Assembly: GCA_025617745.1 (NCBI GenBank)
Contig: CM046853.1
Location: forward strand, 48,290,934-48,354,933
Direction: 5' to 3'
Source of the DNA: Heliocidaris erythrogramma
Taxonomy: Eukaryota > Echinodermata > Echinoidea > Camarodonta > Echinometridae
Length of the DNA: 64,000 nt
In this document: positions 54,122 through 64,000 of the stretch, piece after piece
Layout: the number at the start of each line of letters is the position of its first letter
Position numbering within the stretch: the first letter of the stretch is position 1
The notes under the pieces: model-generated
Database searches by the model: none
Told to the model about the DNA's origin: nothing
What the model saw: only the letters and a program-made list of their open reading frames with translations
Translations under genes and position numbers: made by a program

Positions 54122-54601
54122 CTACAGCGAGTGTCTAGACTGGTTACAGGGCTTCTCCTTTGAGAGGTATGCAACATTAATGCGGTTTTGGGCATGTGAA
54201 ATGCAACTCCAAACCTCTCTCATTCTCTCACTTGAGAACGGCACGTCAGACGTTATCTGAACCAGGACATCTTGACAAATTGGACAACAACACCAACTAC
54301 GACTTCGGCCCGTGCCGAAGATTAGAGCTGACCCCATTTCTCGGTATGTGGACATCGTCGGTATGAACGGCAAAGTTTGAATTGTTTGGGCCAGTGGAGG
54401 GGTAGGTAGCCTACGGTGTCCAATACCTGTGAGGTGCATGTCAGAATAGTAAATAGAGTTGATATTCTCTGATGGCACGCCCTGGAATAGTACAGTTATA
54501 CTGTTATAGGTGTGTAGGGGCAAGTGGGTACTGCGGTACGGAGGAGAAACCTGGATTCTTACCGTACGTTTACTGCACGAACACAATGCCGAAATCAACA
54601 A
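54122..54601 (-). CDS. hypothetical 159-codon reading frame
   Basis: The longest non-repetitive frame outside the IgGFc-binding gene. It reads with mixed composition, for example PSENINSIYYSDMHLTGIGH, and a Cys cluster WCCCPICQDVLV. It ends at a TAG just outside MITE copy 3 and begins next to MITE copy 4. No family is recognised, and I see no promoter or introns. It may be chance, a retrogene remnant or an unrecognised transposon product. Confidence 0.2.
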   Translation of the reverse strand: MLISALCSCSKRTVRIQVSPPYRSTHLPLHTYNSITVLFQGVPSENINSIYYSDMHLTGIGHRRLPTPPLAQTIQTLPFIPTMSTYREMGSALIFGTGRSRSWCCCPICQDVLVQITSDVPFSSERMREVWSCISHAQNRINVAYLSKEKPCNQSRHSL

Positions 54602-54700
54602 TAATTATAGATCATTGATTTCTGCTCATGCGATTGCATTGTGAAAATTATTGGGGAAGGTTTATAACTTAAATAATTTCTTGGTACTACAAAATTTCAA

Positions 54701-54942
54701 TATGGCACGAAAAAGAGACATGATAACGAAGCTTTTCGACCTGCACTCATCAGGTTATCACGCAGGTATATAACAAATTACTTGAAATCAACTATATTAT
54801 ACTCGTGAACCCGGACGCAACCCAGACGCAGTAATTTCAGAACAATCGCAAAGCTTGGACGAACTCCTTTTGTCTGCACAGAAGGGGTTCGTGGGATTGA
54901 ATGTAGGCGGCTTCCAGAAAGCGTAAATGCGCTGAGCTTCTG
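54701..54942 (+). repeat. dispersed repeat G, copy 2
   Basis: Near-identical to 18240-18464 apart from a ~17-bp extra stretch (ATAACAAATTACTTGAAA) after GGTTATCACGCAGGTAT and scattered substitutions. It starts ATGGCACGAAAAAGAGAC and ends GCGCTGAGCTTCTG. Confidence 0.75.
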
Positions 54943-55293
54943 GCCCGGGACATAATTGAGAATTGATCGTCGGCATAGCTTTGTGCGCAAGCTGGATTGT
55001 TCTATAACTAAGCACATAAGAATATTTGTATACTATGAAGTATTTTGAAATCATCCAAATGAATAAACTGATGAAACTGAAAACTGATGATGAAACTGAT
55101 TAAATGCTGCTAAAATCACATAAGGTTAAAAATACATTTAAGTAAAAAAAAAGTTTGAAATATTTTCAGTCATATTGCATATATGAGGGTATTTAAAGAG
55201 CAATCTTTTTCAGGGAACATTGCTATTACTATATATTCTTCCACACTTACATGAAAGGAATTAGAAAGCTCACAAACTATTTTGTAACATTAC

Positions 55294-55435
55294 CAGGGGA
55301 GCGTTTCGTCAAGTGTTTTGTCAGTGATTTTTACCGACAACTGTTATAAGCTACTGAAATCCTTGCATCTGATTGGCCGAGAGCCAATTTGTCGGTAAAA
55401 ATCACTGACAAAACATTTGATGAAACGCTCCCCTG
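55294..55435. mobile_element. 142-bp foldback MITE, family Q, copy 1
   Basis: Ends CAGGGGAGCGTTTCGTCAAG and its inverse; arms extend through TTTGTCAGTGATTTTTACCGA for about 50 bp each, with a short centre holding TGATTGGCCGAGAGCCAA. No certain target duplication. A related copy is at 61932-62350. Confidence 0.8.
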
Positions 55436-55454
55436 AACTCATTCTTCTCTTTAA

Positions 55455-57530
55455 ACGAATGACCACAGTCTACAATGCAGTGGCAACATTCAAATATGAT
55501 GACAGGGATTTTCCCCATCTTTGCCATTTCCACTCCCAGTATCGCTATACAAGCACGTGCTTTGTTATCAGTTCCTAATGCTGGACATTTCAATTGCAAA
55601 CTCCGTTCATATCAACTACTCCATGAACCTTTTTAATAGTCATGTACATAATGGTATCAACTTTGAACTCCAGCCCATGCCTTTAATTACAGCAACCCGA
55701 ACATTTAACGGTCGGTCCCGTTTTATACAAAACAATATCGATAACCTTACCTATAATATCTATCTCGATCGTGAAGTTTATTATGGAAAGGGTGCTGGGT
55801 GTGCCACCGATCCGAGAAAATCGGTGCAGAAGGCTCATTAGCACACAGGGCTGTTTAAATATAATCAATAAAGATATTAAAAGAAAATGATATCGAGAGA
55901 GTCCGTGAAAAATACTGAATGCTCATTATCATAAATCGGTGTGCACCATATATTTTGTAAATTGACCGATTTTATCGTCATCGTTATCGTTGATATTTGA
56001 CTAGACCTTCAATCGGTGAGCATGGACCTGCAACACCGATAGCCAATACCTTTTCCACATACAACATCAGGATATTGATTTTATAGTTATGATTATTCGT
56101 GTTATGTGACCGGCCCCTTAGCTGATGTCTAGAATTCAGGGGGTCTTGATGGCAATTATTGCATACAAAACAAATGACTGAAGCTTTGTTGAATCAGTAG
56201 GCTAGCAGGATGTTAGACAGGCATGCAAGGCACGTGACAAATTAGAAATAGCACGGAATAGATAATGAAAGGTACTTGACTGACAAGACAAGAATATATA
56301 CTGTATTACGCTCATTACTTTTGATCAGTTCAATCAGAGTTCATTACTGAGTAATGATACTGAGTCTCATTAAGAAAACTTAACATGTGCCAGATGACTT
56401 GTAATATTATTATAATATGTGTTTAAGCAGAATTCTTGTTTATGGAGCCATACAGAAAATTGGAATTTATAATTTGTTAAAATAATTACTCTCTGTGGAG
56501 TATTGAACTGTGAAGCTCAAAATGTGAATCTCCATTTGTGATGGAAAGAGAGAAAGAGAGGGAAGAAGGAACTGCTGAGAAAGGCCATCAAGAAGAATTT
56601 AGAATTCATGTACATGGCCTTTTTAATTCAAAGGGAATTAATAGACTTCAATACAAACAACTGTACTACACCAACTTATACAACTTGAAAATATGTGTAC
56701 ACTTTAGCAGAAATGATTTACTACACTCAGATGGTTTAACATTAAAATACAATTTTTGAAGTTGCAATAAAAGCAGGCTTGAGTGATATTGCATGCTATA
56801 GGAAACGAAAATTGAGGGGAAACATTTTTATCACAAAATAAAAAGGATTACTCCTGTGGTTTTAAGACTAAGAGGGCAAAGTTTGTGATAAACCTGATCC
56901 ATCTTTATTTCTCTGAGGGATACACTATCTGACAACATGCTTAGCACGTACACACTTAAAAGTAAGGGGCGTCACTGTACGATTCTAAATGGGAGGGGGA
57001 GTCGGGAAAACTAGGAAATTAATCAGCAAGTTAGCAGTTAGTTGTTTAAGGAAATAAAAAAAGGAAAATTGTTCTGAGATTCTAATTTTCGACAAAAGTA
57101 AGGGGTGTAATTAATGTTTTACAACGAGCAAGAAAATTCTTCTTCTTCTTCTTCTTCTTCTATTTCTATTTCTTTCTCTTCAATACTATTTTGAATTTTT
57201 CAAAAAGATTTTTTTTTAAAGAAGTCAAAATGTCAAATGTTGAATAATAAAAAATTAAATTGGAGCTAGATGATCCCTTTGTTAACAGAACTGGAGCACA
57301 CCATAAATACAGTTTGGCATTTAGGTAAATAGCAGACAATAGAAAAATTGGAGAGAGTACAAATTACTAAAGCTTTCTGTCAACATCTGCAGCTACAAAA
57401 GGTGTGTGTTAGTTTGCTCGCTATAAGTATTAAAATTGATTAATCTATTCCTACTTGTTTACCTAGTGATACGCATCAGTGGCACATTTATTATCTGGCA
57501 GGCATAATTATGAAGGGGCGGGCTCAAATT
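55455..57530. other. intergenic, no gene seen
   Basis: A 106-codon frame at 55521-55841 has mixed composition but no recognised domain; AATAAA follows at about 55866. (TTC)n at about 57138-57161. Confidence 0.45.
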
Positions 57531-57690
57531 GCGCCCCCCCCCCCCCCCACACACGTCAATTTCACGGAAACACATCAATATAACACGCAATGGATCAACG
57601 GTTAGTGCGACTGTTCAAATGGGCCGAATGCATTTCGCCCCTTGATTAGGAAGGATCCCCCACTGTTAACCAATTTCTGGATACGCCACG
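57476..57690. mobile_element. probable hAT-like MITE with poly-C run
   Basis: A left CAGTGGCAC (57478) and right CTGGATACGCCACGG (about 57674-57688) bracket a C run at about 57533-57548. Ends are only loosely inverted. Confidence 0.4.
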
Positions 57691-59880
57691 GAGGATGAAG
57701 GCACTGGACCATTCGTCAATCAGCTTGCTGATGGCAAAGGTGCATCACAAATGGCGATGGTATTTCATTGAATAATAATTCATCTGTCGATGGGGATTCG
57801 TTATGTATGGACTCGGAGGTCATTCTTTGTTATTGCTTCGTGTAGGAGTAATATACGATGTTAAAATAAAGGTTATAATCCATAACGAGTAGCTTCATAT
57901 GAAGGTGATCTGCTCTCTTGAATAGGAAAATTAATAGGAAAGGATTCTGGGGCGTCTCCATTATTTTATTTTAAAGAGGGGTCTCATTCCCAAAATATCT
58001 GAGGGGCAAAGAAGATTTAAAATAAAGGAAATATCATGATATATTTGTTGTGTTGACTGACAACCCAAATTCTCTAATGAGCAAAAATAGGGGTCGATCC
58101 GGACCTCCAGTTACGCCCCCCCCCCCCCCCAACGAGGGTTCCAGCCAAGTGCTTTTTCATGTATGTTGGAAGGAATATTGTGCATTTCTGTGTGCGAAAA
58201 ATGTGAAACCAGCGTAAGCGTTGTGTGTAAATGATGCATTTAAACTACCAACAATATGAAATTGTTCAAAATCCGCTTTTGTGGTCACAATATTGTGTAC
58301 ATGTACACTCTCATTTCCCTAACTTCTGCATCTAATCCTTTTTTTTTTCTTCTTAATTCTACAACTACTTATTTATTAATTACCCCGGAAAAACTAATCC
58401 TGCAAAGATTAGCTACCCCCTCCCCCGGAAAAAGAATTGCCCTCTTTTTGCAATGTATTATTTCATGTCTACTGAAGACGGGAGAGGTCCATGTGTATAG
58501 TTTCCTTTTACAGTGTGCACGTTTAAAACATTTATTCAACTTGAACTTAACAGTAATTCTCAGAATATAACTTATAAACTAAGGCCCATTTAAAAGCAAA
58601 ATGATGAAATTTCATTTGTAAGTTGGAGTAAAAAGCTTAAAATGAATTTATTAAGTTCTGTATTTGTTTTATGGTTCAAATTTTTGATAATTGATATAGT
58701 TTCATTCCTTTTCATTGAGAGGGAACTTGACGATGAGTGCATCCGTTAAATCTTTCAGTGCCGATGTCACATGTGACAGATTTTCATACACGAATTGCTC
58801 GACCACATGAAAGGTATAGGGTGATCAATTTATATCAAAATTTTGAGCATACATCAATCATTCTAAAAATATGGTTATAATTACATATACTACTACAGAA
58901 ATTTTCAGAGAAAATTGCAGATTTTTAAAAAGATATTACCTTATTTCAACATTAAACAATAGTAAGCAAATAAGAAACCCCAAAAATAATGGACAAACAA
59001 GAAACTCAAATGTAATTTTCAATAATTCTTATGCATGAAGTTGGGTAAAGTAATAATGTTTGGTATCATAAGAAATGGTAATAGATTTCCTACAAGTTTT
59101 GTACACACTATTTTGTGAAGTAATTGATGGTTAATGAAGTGCAGACATTTGAAAAGTAAGCATTGATCACATGTTGGTACAATTTTGAAGAGAGCTAAAT
59201 CCCTTGGCACAGTAAGAGTTAAATCCGCTGAGAAGTGAATTATTTACTTTAGGTCCACTGGTATGAGGGGCCCCCAACTCTCATCATCATCCGTAGCAAC
59301 GTGTTATTCCCGTCCAGCGTCTCGTCAAGTATTCAGCCTGCAACACCCACTTTTCCCAAATCTAGCTCGCCTCGGCCTCCTTGACTAACCCATCATAATA
59401 TGACGTGCTCCCGTAGGGGATCCTCCAAACGAAAATATTTATCACTCCAAGACAAAACACTAAGTCAGCACTTGGTCACCCAAAATAAATCACCGTACTT
59501 CGATGATGAGGCCATCGTACACCATTCCCCATTTTACACCCTAATCAATTGGCGGTTCGTCACACTGCGAGCTGGATCTATTTATTGCCCTTTGGACATT
59601 TTTCCGGTCACGTTTTTTTTCCCCTCCGTGTTGGTTAAAGTCACAATCTCCTACTGCAACTGACGACTTGGACGACATGAAAAGAATATGGTTTGATGGT
59701 GTAACAAGTAGACTTTAAACGCTATAACTGGTTAGTGATATAAGATATAGAACTATTCAACGATGTTAATTCGGAGTTTGGCGTCTGTAACTTTAAAAGC
59801 ATGAAGATCCTGATATACTCCTGGATAGCTGGCAATGTTGTTTTTTTTTTATTACGAATATGCAGTTTTACGATAATTTT
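57691..59880. other. intergenic, no gene seen
   Basis: A C run at about 58117-58131. The stretch 59260-59640 is less AT-rich, with an 87-codon frame (59400-59663) of no known family. Confidence 0.45.
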
Positions 59881-59890
59881 TACTTTTAAC

Positions 59891-59911
59891 TCCCCCCCCC
59901 CCCCCCCCCCC
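59891..59911. repeat. 20-nt C run
   Basis: Followed by CATAAAAAAGCACG and an (AAC)n stretch; a second C run is at 60063-60071. Confidence 0.9.
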
Positions 59912-60237
59912 ATAAAAAAGCACGAAGGTACACCCAAAACAACAACAGCAACAACAAACAAACAAATAAACAAAGTCAACTTGTTTACTTTGGGGTTTTT
60001 TTTTTGCAATTGCCGAGTGAAAATGCACAAAAACGTCTACAACAGTTTGGATGTGGGGCGCACCCCCCCCCCTTACATTTCATTTCACGGTTAATTATTG
60101 TGTCTAAAAGGAGTTTGCCATGGTACCCATGTAGTTCCTATGCATCCTTTGAAGAGAAAAAATGCCACTGTCCGTACCATTTACCTACATTTAGATGATC
60201 AGACATTTCCGGGCTTTACTTCTTTTCAAAAATATAT

Positions 60238-60295
60238 GGTTAGGGTTAGGGTTGAAAATGGGTTTTAGGTTTAGGGTTAGGGTTATAGGGCTAAG
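60238..60295. repeat. interstitial telomere-like TTAGGG repeats
   Basis: GGTTAGGGTTAGGGTT, then a degenerate GAAAATGGGTTTTAGGTT spacer and TTAGGGTTAGGGTTATAGGG. About five units, diverged in the middle. Confidence 0.85.
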
Positions 60296-61689
60296 TATAG
60301 TGCTTGAAGTCAGGAATTCGGCTTGTGTGATGGGAAATTGACAGCCGCGGAGCAATTATCGCAGGAGCATGCGTCGTACAACCTCGTTTCAGCCCTTATA
60401 CGTCTGGGTACATAGGCCCCATCAAACTATCGTGCCGCCAAACATGATCAGGCTATTATTCGTGTTATCTTACAGCGGCTTGGTGATGTTTTCACATTTA
60501 TTGATTGGGGGGATCATACAGAAATCACGTATAAACATGTTTGACAGAGAAATCGAACAGCTCTGCGATGATAAGCAGTTTTATTTGAGGGTACCTCAAC
60601 CAATACTGATTGGCTTGTATTTTCTTAGCGAAATATTTCATCCAATCCACAACAGTGTTTAGAATGAAATCAATTGGTATCTATTCGATACCATTTTTGC
60701 CATTACATTTCCTCTTGATCTCTTATAGAAACCTATACACCTATACACAAAAGAAGAAGAAGAAAAAGAAAAAGAAGAAGAGTTCAAGTAAACTAACAAA
60801 CTTATAGGGCTTGAGAAACACTTCAAGACGCCTTGTAGAGACTTTTGACGTAGCTCTTACACACAAATGATTGTTAAAAATGAAAGACATGTATCATAAA
60901 CGACAGAGTAAATTCTACTTGGTGTAAAATCATTTTCAGTTGAACCAAAATTAACATCTTGTTCATATGATTAATTTAAAAGTGCGCCTCTTGATTCGCT
61001 TTGTACCCAAGGTGACCTAATGTATAGACTTAATACACATTAAGTACAAGTAAGGTCAGCCAATGACATCTTATATCTATAGACGAACGGAGATTAGCCA
61101 ACTAATTACCTCATTACCTAATGATCGCGTTGCCAATTTGAGACCCACTGAAAAATGCTACAATTTTAGAATACTGATTGCTTCTTATAATTATTTTGAC
61201 TAATTGTATTCACAATTTCTTTTTTTTTTCTGGTTCCCTTAAACATGTTAAATGTTAGTTTGCTTGGATTTTTCATTTAAGTCTAACACAAATATTTATA
61301 CCCGAAGGAGGTTGACTAGCTGGTAATATATTTCTTAATAATTCATCTCGTCCAAGTCTCTTCTTCTCTCCCCTTCTTCTCTGTTCATAAGAATTCTTCA
61401 TGTAACCATCCCTGCTCATTCTCTCGCAAAGTGATCCAGGCAGAGTTTACACAATGATTTGGAATTATCTTGCATTACGCTTTTCATTTTTCATTCTGCC
61501 TATAGCTTACTTGGCCGCTATCCTCTTGTTTATTTTGCAAAGCATTTCCGTGATTCATGGGTGCCGTTTTAAGTCTTAACCAGAGCAAAGGTAACAAAAA
61601 AGACTTCGAAGCAATCGTGGAACGATAAACACAGACACACTCGGTTACTTTCTGTAATTTAGTATCATGGTCTACTGCTCTAACACCTC
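60296..61689. other. intergenic, no gene seen
   Basis: (AAG)n at about 60748-60782. A 97-codon frame at 60369-60662 has no recognised domain. Confidence 0.45.
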
Positions 61690-61928
61690 ACGACACGATG
61701 TAATGCATACATTTTGCGCGCCAAAAACCTGTATTAGTAATGCCCGCTGTACGCAAGGCGTCGTTTCGATTGCGAAATTTACTGCGCTAATCGTGTCTGT
61801 CAAGACAAAAATCAGTCCTTATATAAGTAATTCTTCGCAATGTTCCAACTATTTTTGCATTTACTTGAGTAATATGGCATGTCAAAAAATGCGCTAGTCG
61901 CTGAGGCAGAACTACGTCAGCAAATTTA
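61690..61928. mobile_element. diverged relative of MITE T
   Basis: Shares CGTTTCGATTGCGAAATTTA, GCGCTAATCGTGTCTGT and CGTCAGCAAA in the same order as 62369-62576 (CATTTCTATTGCGTCATTAC, GCGCTAATCGAGCCTGT, CGTCAGCAAAATG). The ends are too eroded to define. Confidence 0.5.
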
Positions 61929-61931
61929 CTC

Positions 61932-62350
61932 CTGGGGGCGTTTCATCAAGTGTCTTGTCGGTGATTTTTACCGACAAATTTGCTCTCAGCCAATCAGATG
62001 CAACAGTGGCGTATCCAGGATTTCCCAATAGGGGGGGGGGGCGCCAGGAACTATTGATCGCCGTCATGGGGGAGGGGTCTTTGGAAAATTTTTGCTTCTG
62101 AGATGCAAAATAGGGCTGAGATGCAAAATAGTGCTATATGTGACCAATTTTGAAGCCTATTTAATGAACAATATTTTCAATTGGTATGAGGATTTTTTTT
62201 TTTTTGCTAGTTTTTTTTTTTTACGACGGCCAATAGGGGGGCGCGCGCCTGTTGCCCCCCCCCCCCCCCGGATACGCCCCTGGATGCAAGATTTCAGTAG
62301 CTTATAACAGTTATTGCAACTTGTCATTCGTGACAAGTTTTATGAAACAG
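61932..62350. mobile_element. foldback MITE family Q, copy 2, split by a hAT-like MITE
   Basis: Left CTGGGGGCGTTTCATCAAGT and GGTGATTTTTACCGACAAAT match copy 1; the right part ends GTGACAAGTTTTATGAAACAG. The halves are separated by the 279-bp insertion at 62004-62282. Confidence 0.75.
62004..62282. mobile_element. hAT-like MITE with G and C runs, nested insertion
   Basis: Ends CAGTGGCGTATCC and GGATACGCCCCTG are inverted with one mismatch. GATGCAA flanks it on both sides (61997-62003 and 62283-62289). Removing it rejoins the two halves of the surrounding MITE. It carries a G run near its left end and a C run near its right end. Confidence 0.85.
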
Positions 62351-62368
62351 GTGTGCGATAGTCCTTAT

Positions 62369-62576
62369 GCCCGGCTCACACAAAGGAGTTCTGTGATAAC
62401 TCCATGCTCACACGAAGCGTCATTTCTATTGCGTCATTACCTGCGCTAATCGAGCCTGTGATGTTAATCAACACAAACGCCAGTTATTCAGAGTTTTGCA
62501 ATAAGTCTGCTCATTTTGCAATAAGTCACTGAAGCGGTTTTAACGTCAGCAAAATGACATCTCGTGTAAGCCAGGC
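62369..62576. mobile_element. 208-bp MITE T with GGCTCACAC ends
   Basis: Left GCCCGGCTCACAC, right GTGTAAGCCAGGC (inward GCCTGGCTTACAC). These ends again resemble the TTCACAC termini of elements B and C. Internal direct words TTTTGCAATAAGTC occur twice. Confidence 0.6.
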
Positions 62577-62975
62577 TTGAGATGACTTTGAAGGTGGGTC
62601 ACAAATGAAATCATGTTTTGATCATGAATGTGCCTATGTGAATACGTATCATCCGTATGGTCAGCGATCATGCAGCAATGATGTGTTTGTTACCAGTTGG
62701 ATGTGCAAGTCCTTGAATAAGATGTTCCTTATCCCTTGGTAGGGAGAGTGTCCGGTCTATTCCGTGTGGAGTTCCACTCATCTAATTACTATCTTCGCTC
62801 TCTGTGACCTTGGCATCTTGTACTTTTTGTTTGATGATGGTCCAAATATCGACCAATATATTCCTAGTAGGTTACGCTTGATATATTACCTGCCCTAATA
62901 TCCGCGACCAAAATAGAACATGGACCGTGATTATCACCATACCCTTTTCAACATGAGTATAATCATAATTCTCAC
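62577..62975. other. intergenic, no gene seen
   Basis: No recognised feature. Confidence 0.5.
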
Positions 62976-62979
62976 CATT

Positions 62980-63140
62980 CTCCTCCTCCCCTTCTCCTCC
63001 TCCTCCTCCAATTCCTCTTACTCTTCCTCTTCCTCCTCCCTTCCTCCACCTGCTCCGTTTCCTTCTCCTCCTCCTTCTCATCTGGCTCCTCATCATCATC
63101 CCCATCATCATTATCACCACCACCCCCACCACCACCATAA
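62980..63140. repeat. (TCC)n and (CAT/CAC)n trinucleotide-rich tract
   Basis: Imperfect TCC repeats to about 63080, then CAT/CAC repeats. The 97- and 134-codon frames over it (Ser- or Met/Val/Arg-rich) are low-complexity. Confidence 0.88.
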
Positions 63141-63353
63141 TCAGGACCATCGTCACTCTACTCTGCGGATTTGGGAAAGGTGTTGGAGGGGTCTTATTCT
63201 CTATGCGCTTTAAAGCAATCGATAATACAATTATTAATATTACATGATTAACCTCAAACTTTGAATGTAATAGCATGTAGTAAATAATTCAATTTCAAGT
63301 AGTTTAACAGAAATGAATATCGGAAACCATGATGATAAAAATCAGATATAATG

Positions 63354-63785
63354 CAGTCAGACCCAACTTCGGAAAACCGAGCACAGGTTTATACTCCGAA
63401 AACGGCGTATAGAGCAAGATGAATATAGAGCCCTCATCGTTCAGTGCGAGACAGTGTGTACAAAAGGCATGGGGAAAATCCTGCAATGTCGACCTGCTGT
63501 TGAAAATATAATTTTTAAAAATAGTGCTGCGGATATATTTATTTCAAATGTTTGTCATTTGAAAGTCATTTCATATGGCGAATCATTCACGTATTTTGAA
63601 GGTAATTGACAGGCAGCATTATTTTTAAGAATATATATATCGTTGGCAGCTTGACTTTGCAAGATTTTCCCCATGCCTTTTGTACACACTGCCTCGCACT
63701 GAACGATGGTGGCTCTATATTCATACGCCGTTTTCAGAGTATATACATGTACCTGTGTTCTGTTTTCCGAACTTGGGTCTGACTG
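63354..63785. mobile_element. 432-bp foldback MITE U with ~180-bp arms
   Basis: Left CAGTCAGACCCAACTTCGG and right inverse (CCGAACTTGGGTCTGACTG). The arms continue through AAAACGGCGTAT, CATCGTTCAGTGCGAG and TGTACAAAAGGCATGGGG to AAAATAGTGCTGC, with a short centre of about 85 bp. TAATG is present on both flanks (63349-63353 and 63786-63790), a possible 5-bp target duplication. Confidence 0.8.
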
Positions 63786-63949
63786 TAATGTAAATGGTAT
63801 AAACTATAAATATGAACACAATGATATAATAATTGAATAATTAAGATCTAATTGTAGTAAGATATTACATTCATCTTTCCTTCTCCGTTTCTTCTATCTT
63901 TCCATTCGATTCGATTAGGTCCTCCCCTCCCTCTTTCCTATGCCCCCTC

Positions 63950-63973
63950 CCTTTAGCTACGCTACTGCCTGTA
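63950..63973. mobile_element. right end of a CGCTACTG-type MITE
   Basis: TTAGCTACGCTACTGCCTG following C-rich DNA resembles the right ends of the CAGTGGCG family; the left end was not found. Confidence 0.3.
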
Positions 63974-64000
63974 GTAATATTGAGCGCTCTGAGAACGGGA

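Larger units (their letters stand above)
54605..55454. mobile_element. TTAA-type MITE family F, copy 4, split by two insertions
   Basis: The left remnant (54605-54700) resembles the start of copy 3 (TGCGATTGCATTGTGAAA). The right part carries TGAGGGTATTTAAAGAGCAA, GAAAGCTCACAAACTATTTT and ends ATTCTTCTCTTTAA. Repeat G (54701-54942) and the inverted-repeat MITE at 55294-55435 lie inside. Confidence 0.7.

Noticed and set aside
62872-63276. 134-codon minus-strand frame
   Set aside because: Met/Val and Arg-rich because of TCC and CAC/CAT repeats; low-complexity.

Overview
This is animal nuclear DNA: AT-rich, gene-poor, and full of microsatellites, long C homopolymers and small transposable elements. 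The best-fitting organism is a marine deuterostome, most likely an echinoderm and probably a sea urchin. That inference rests on the one clear host gene (an IgGFc-binding-domain protein, a family expanded in echinoderms), on tRNA-derived SINEs whose tails read like GCGCTATATAAATA(ATT)n, on TTAGGG-type telomere-like repeats, and on the abundance of MITEs and poly-C tracts. No bacterial, organellar or viral genes were seen.

The only host gene I can support is a four-exon plus-strand gene at 7704-12057. Exon 1 (7704-7755) encodes a signal peptide. Exon 2 (9029-10303) carries the whole IgGFc-binding domain. Exons 3 and 4 (10778-10900, 11885-12057) together encode one fibronectin type III domain and the stop. 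All three introns are phase 1 with GT-AG ends, and the spliced product is exactly 540 codons plus stop. It predicts a compact secreted protein.

Layout: 146-1849 holds two adjacent TIR elements whose arms are saturated with short degenerate motifs. 2620-5355 holds two degraded LINE 3' ends with small elements between them. 7.6-12.1 kb is the gene, with a MITE just upstream of its last exon. 14.86-17.14 kb is a composite TIR element with arrays and nested MITEs, two of which keep exact 8-bp target-site duplications. 17.6-24.5 kb is dominated by polypyrimidine and microsatellite DNA plus small repeats. 26.95-27.43 kb is a near-perfect 484-bp palindrome embedded in TAG repeats. 28.1-45.6 kb is mostly unannotatable intergenic DNA with scattered MITEs, a SINE and a motif-rich element at 38.26 kb. 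45.66-47.8 kb is a damaged LINE interrupted by an ~80-bp TTAA-type MITE, followed by two SINEs lying tail to tail. 53-55.5 kb shows MITEs nested in MITEs. 60.24 kb has an interstitial telomere-like tract, and 61.7-63.8 kb is another MITE cluster with nesting.

The strongest unusual signals are: (1) a recurring architecture of TIR elements whose arms are built from a short motif repeated in both orientations, a different motif in each element; (2) the 26.95-kb palindrome, whose arms differ only by two small indels; (3) a minimal ~80-bp TTAA-flanked element in several copies, one inside a LINE reverse transcriptase; (4) a 225-bp dispersed repeat of unknown type; (5) the IgGFc-binding plus FN3 gene itself. 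Everything was read by eye; no alignment or database search was run.
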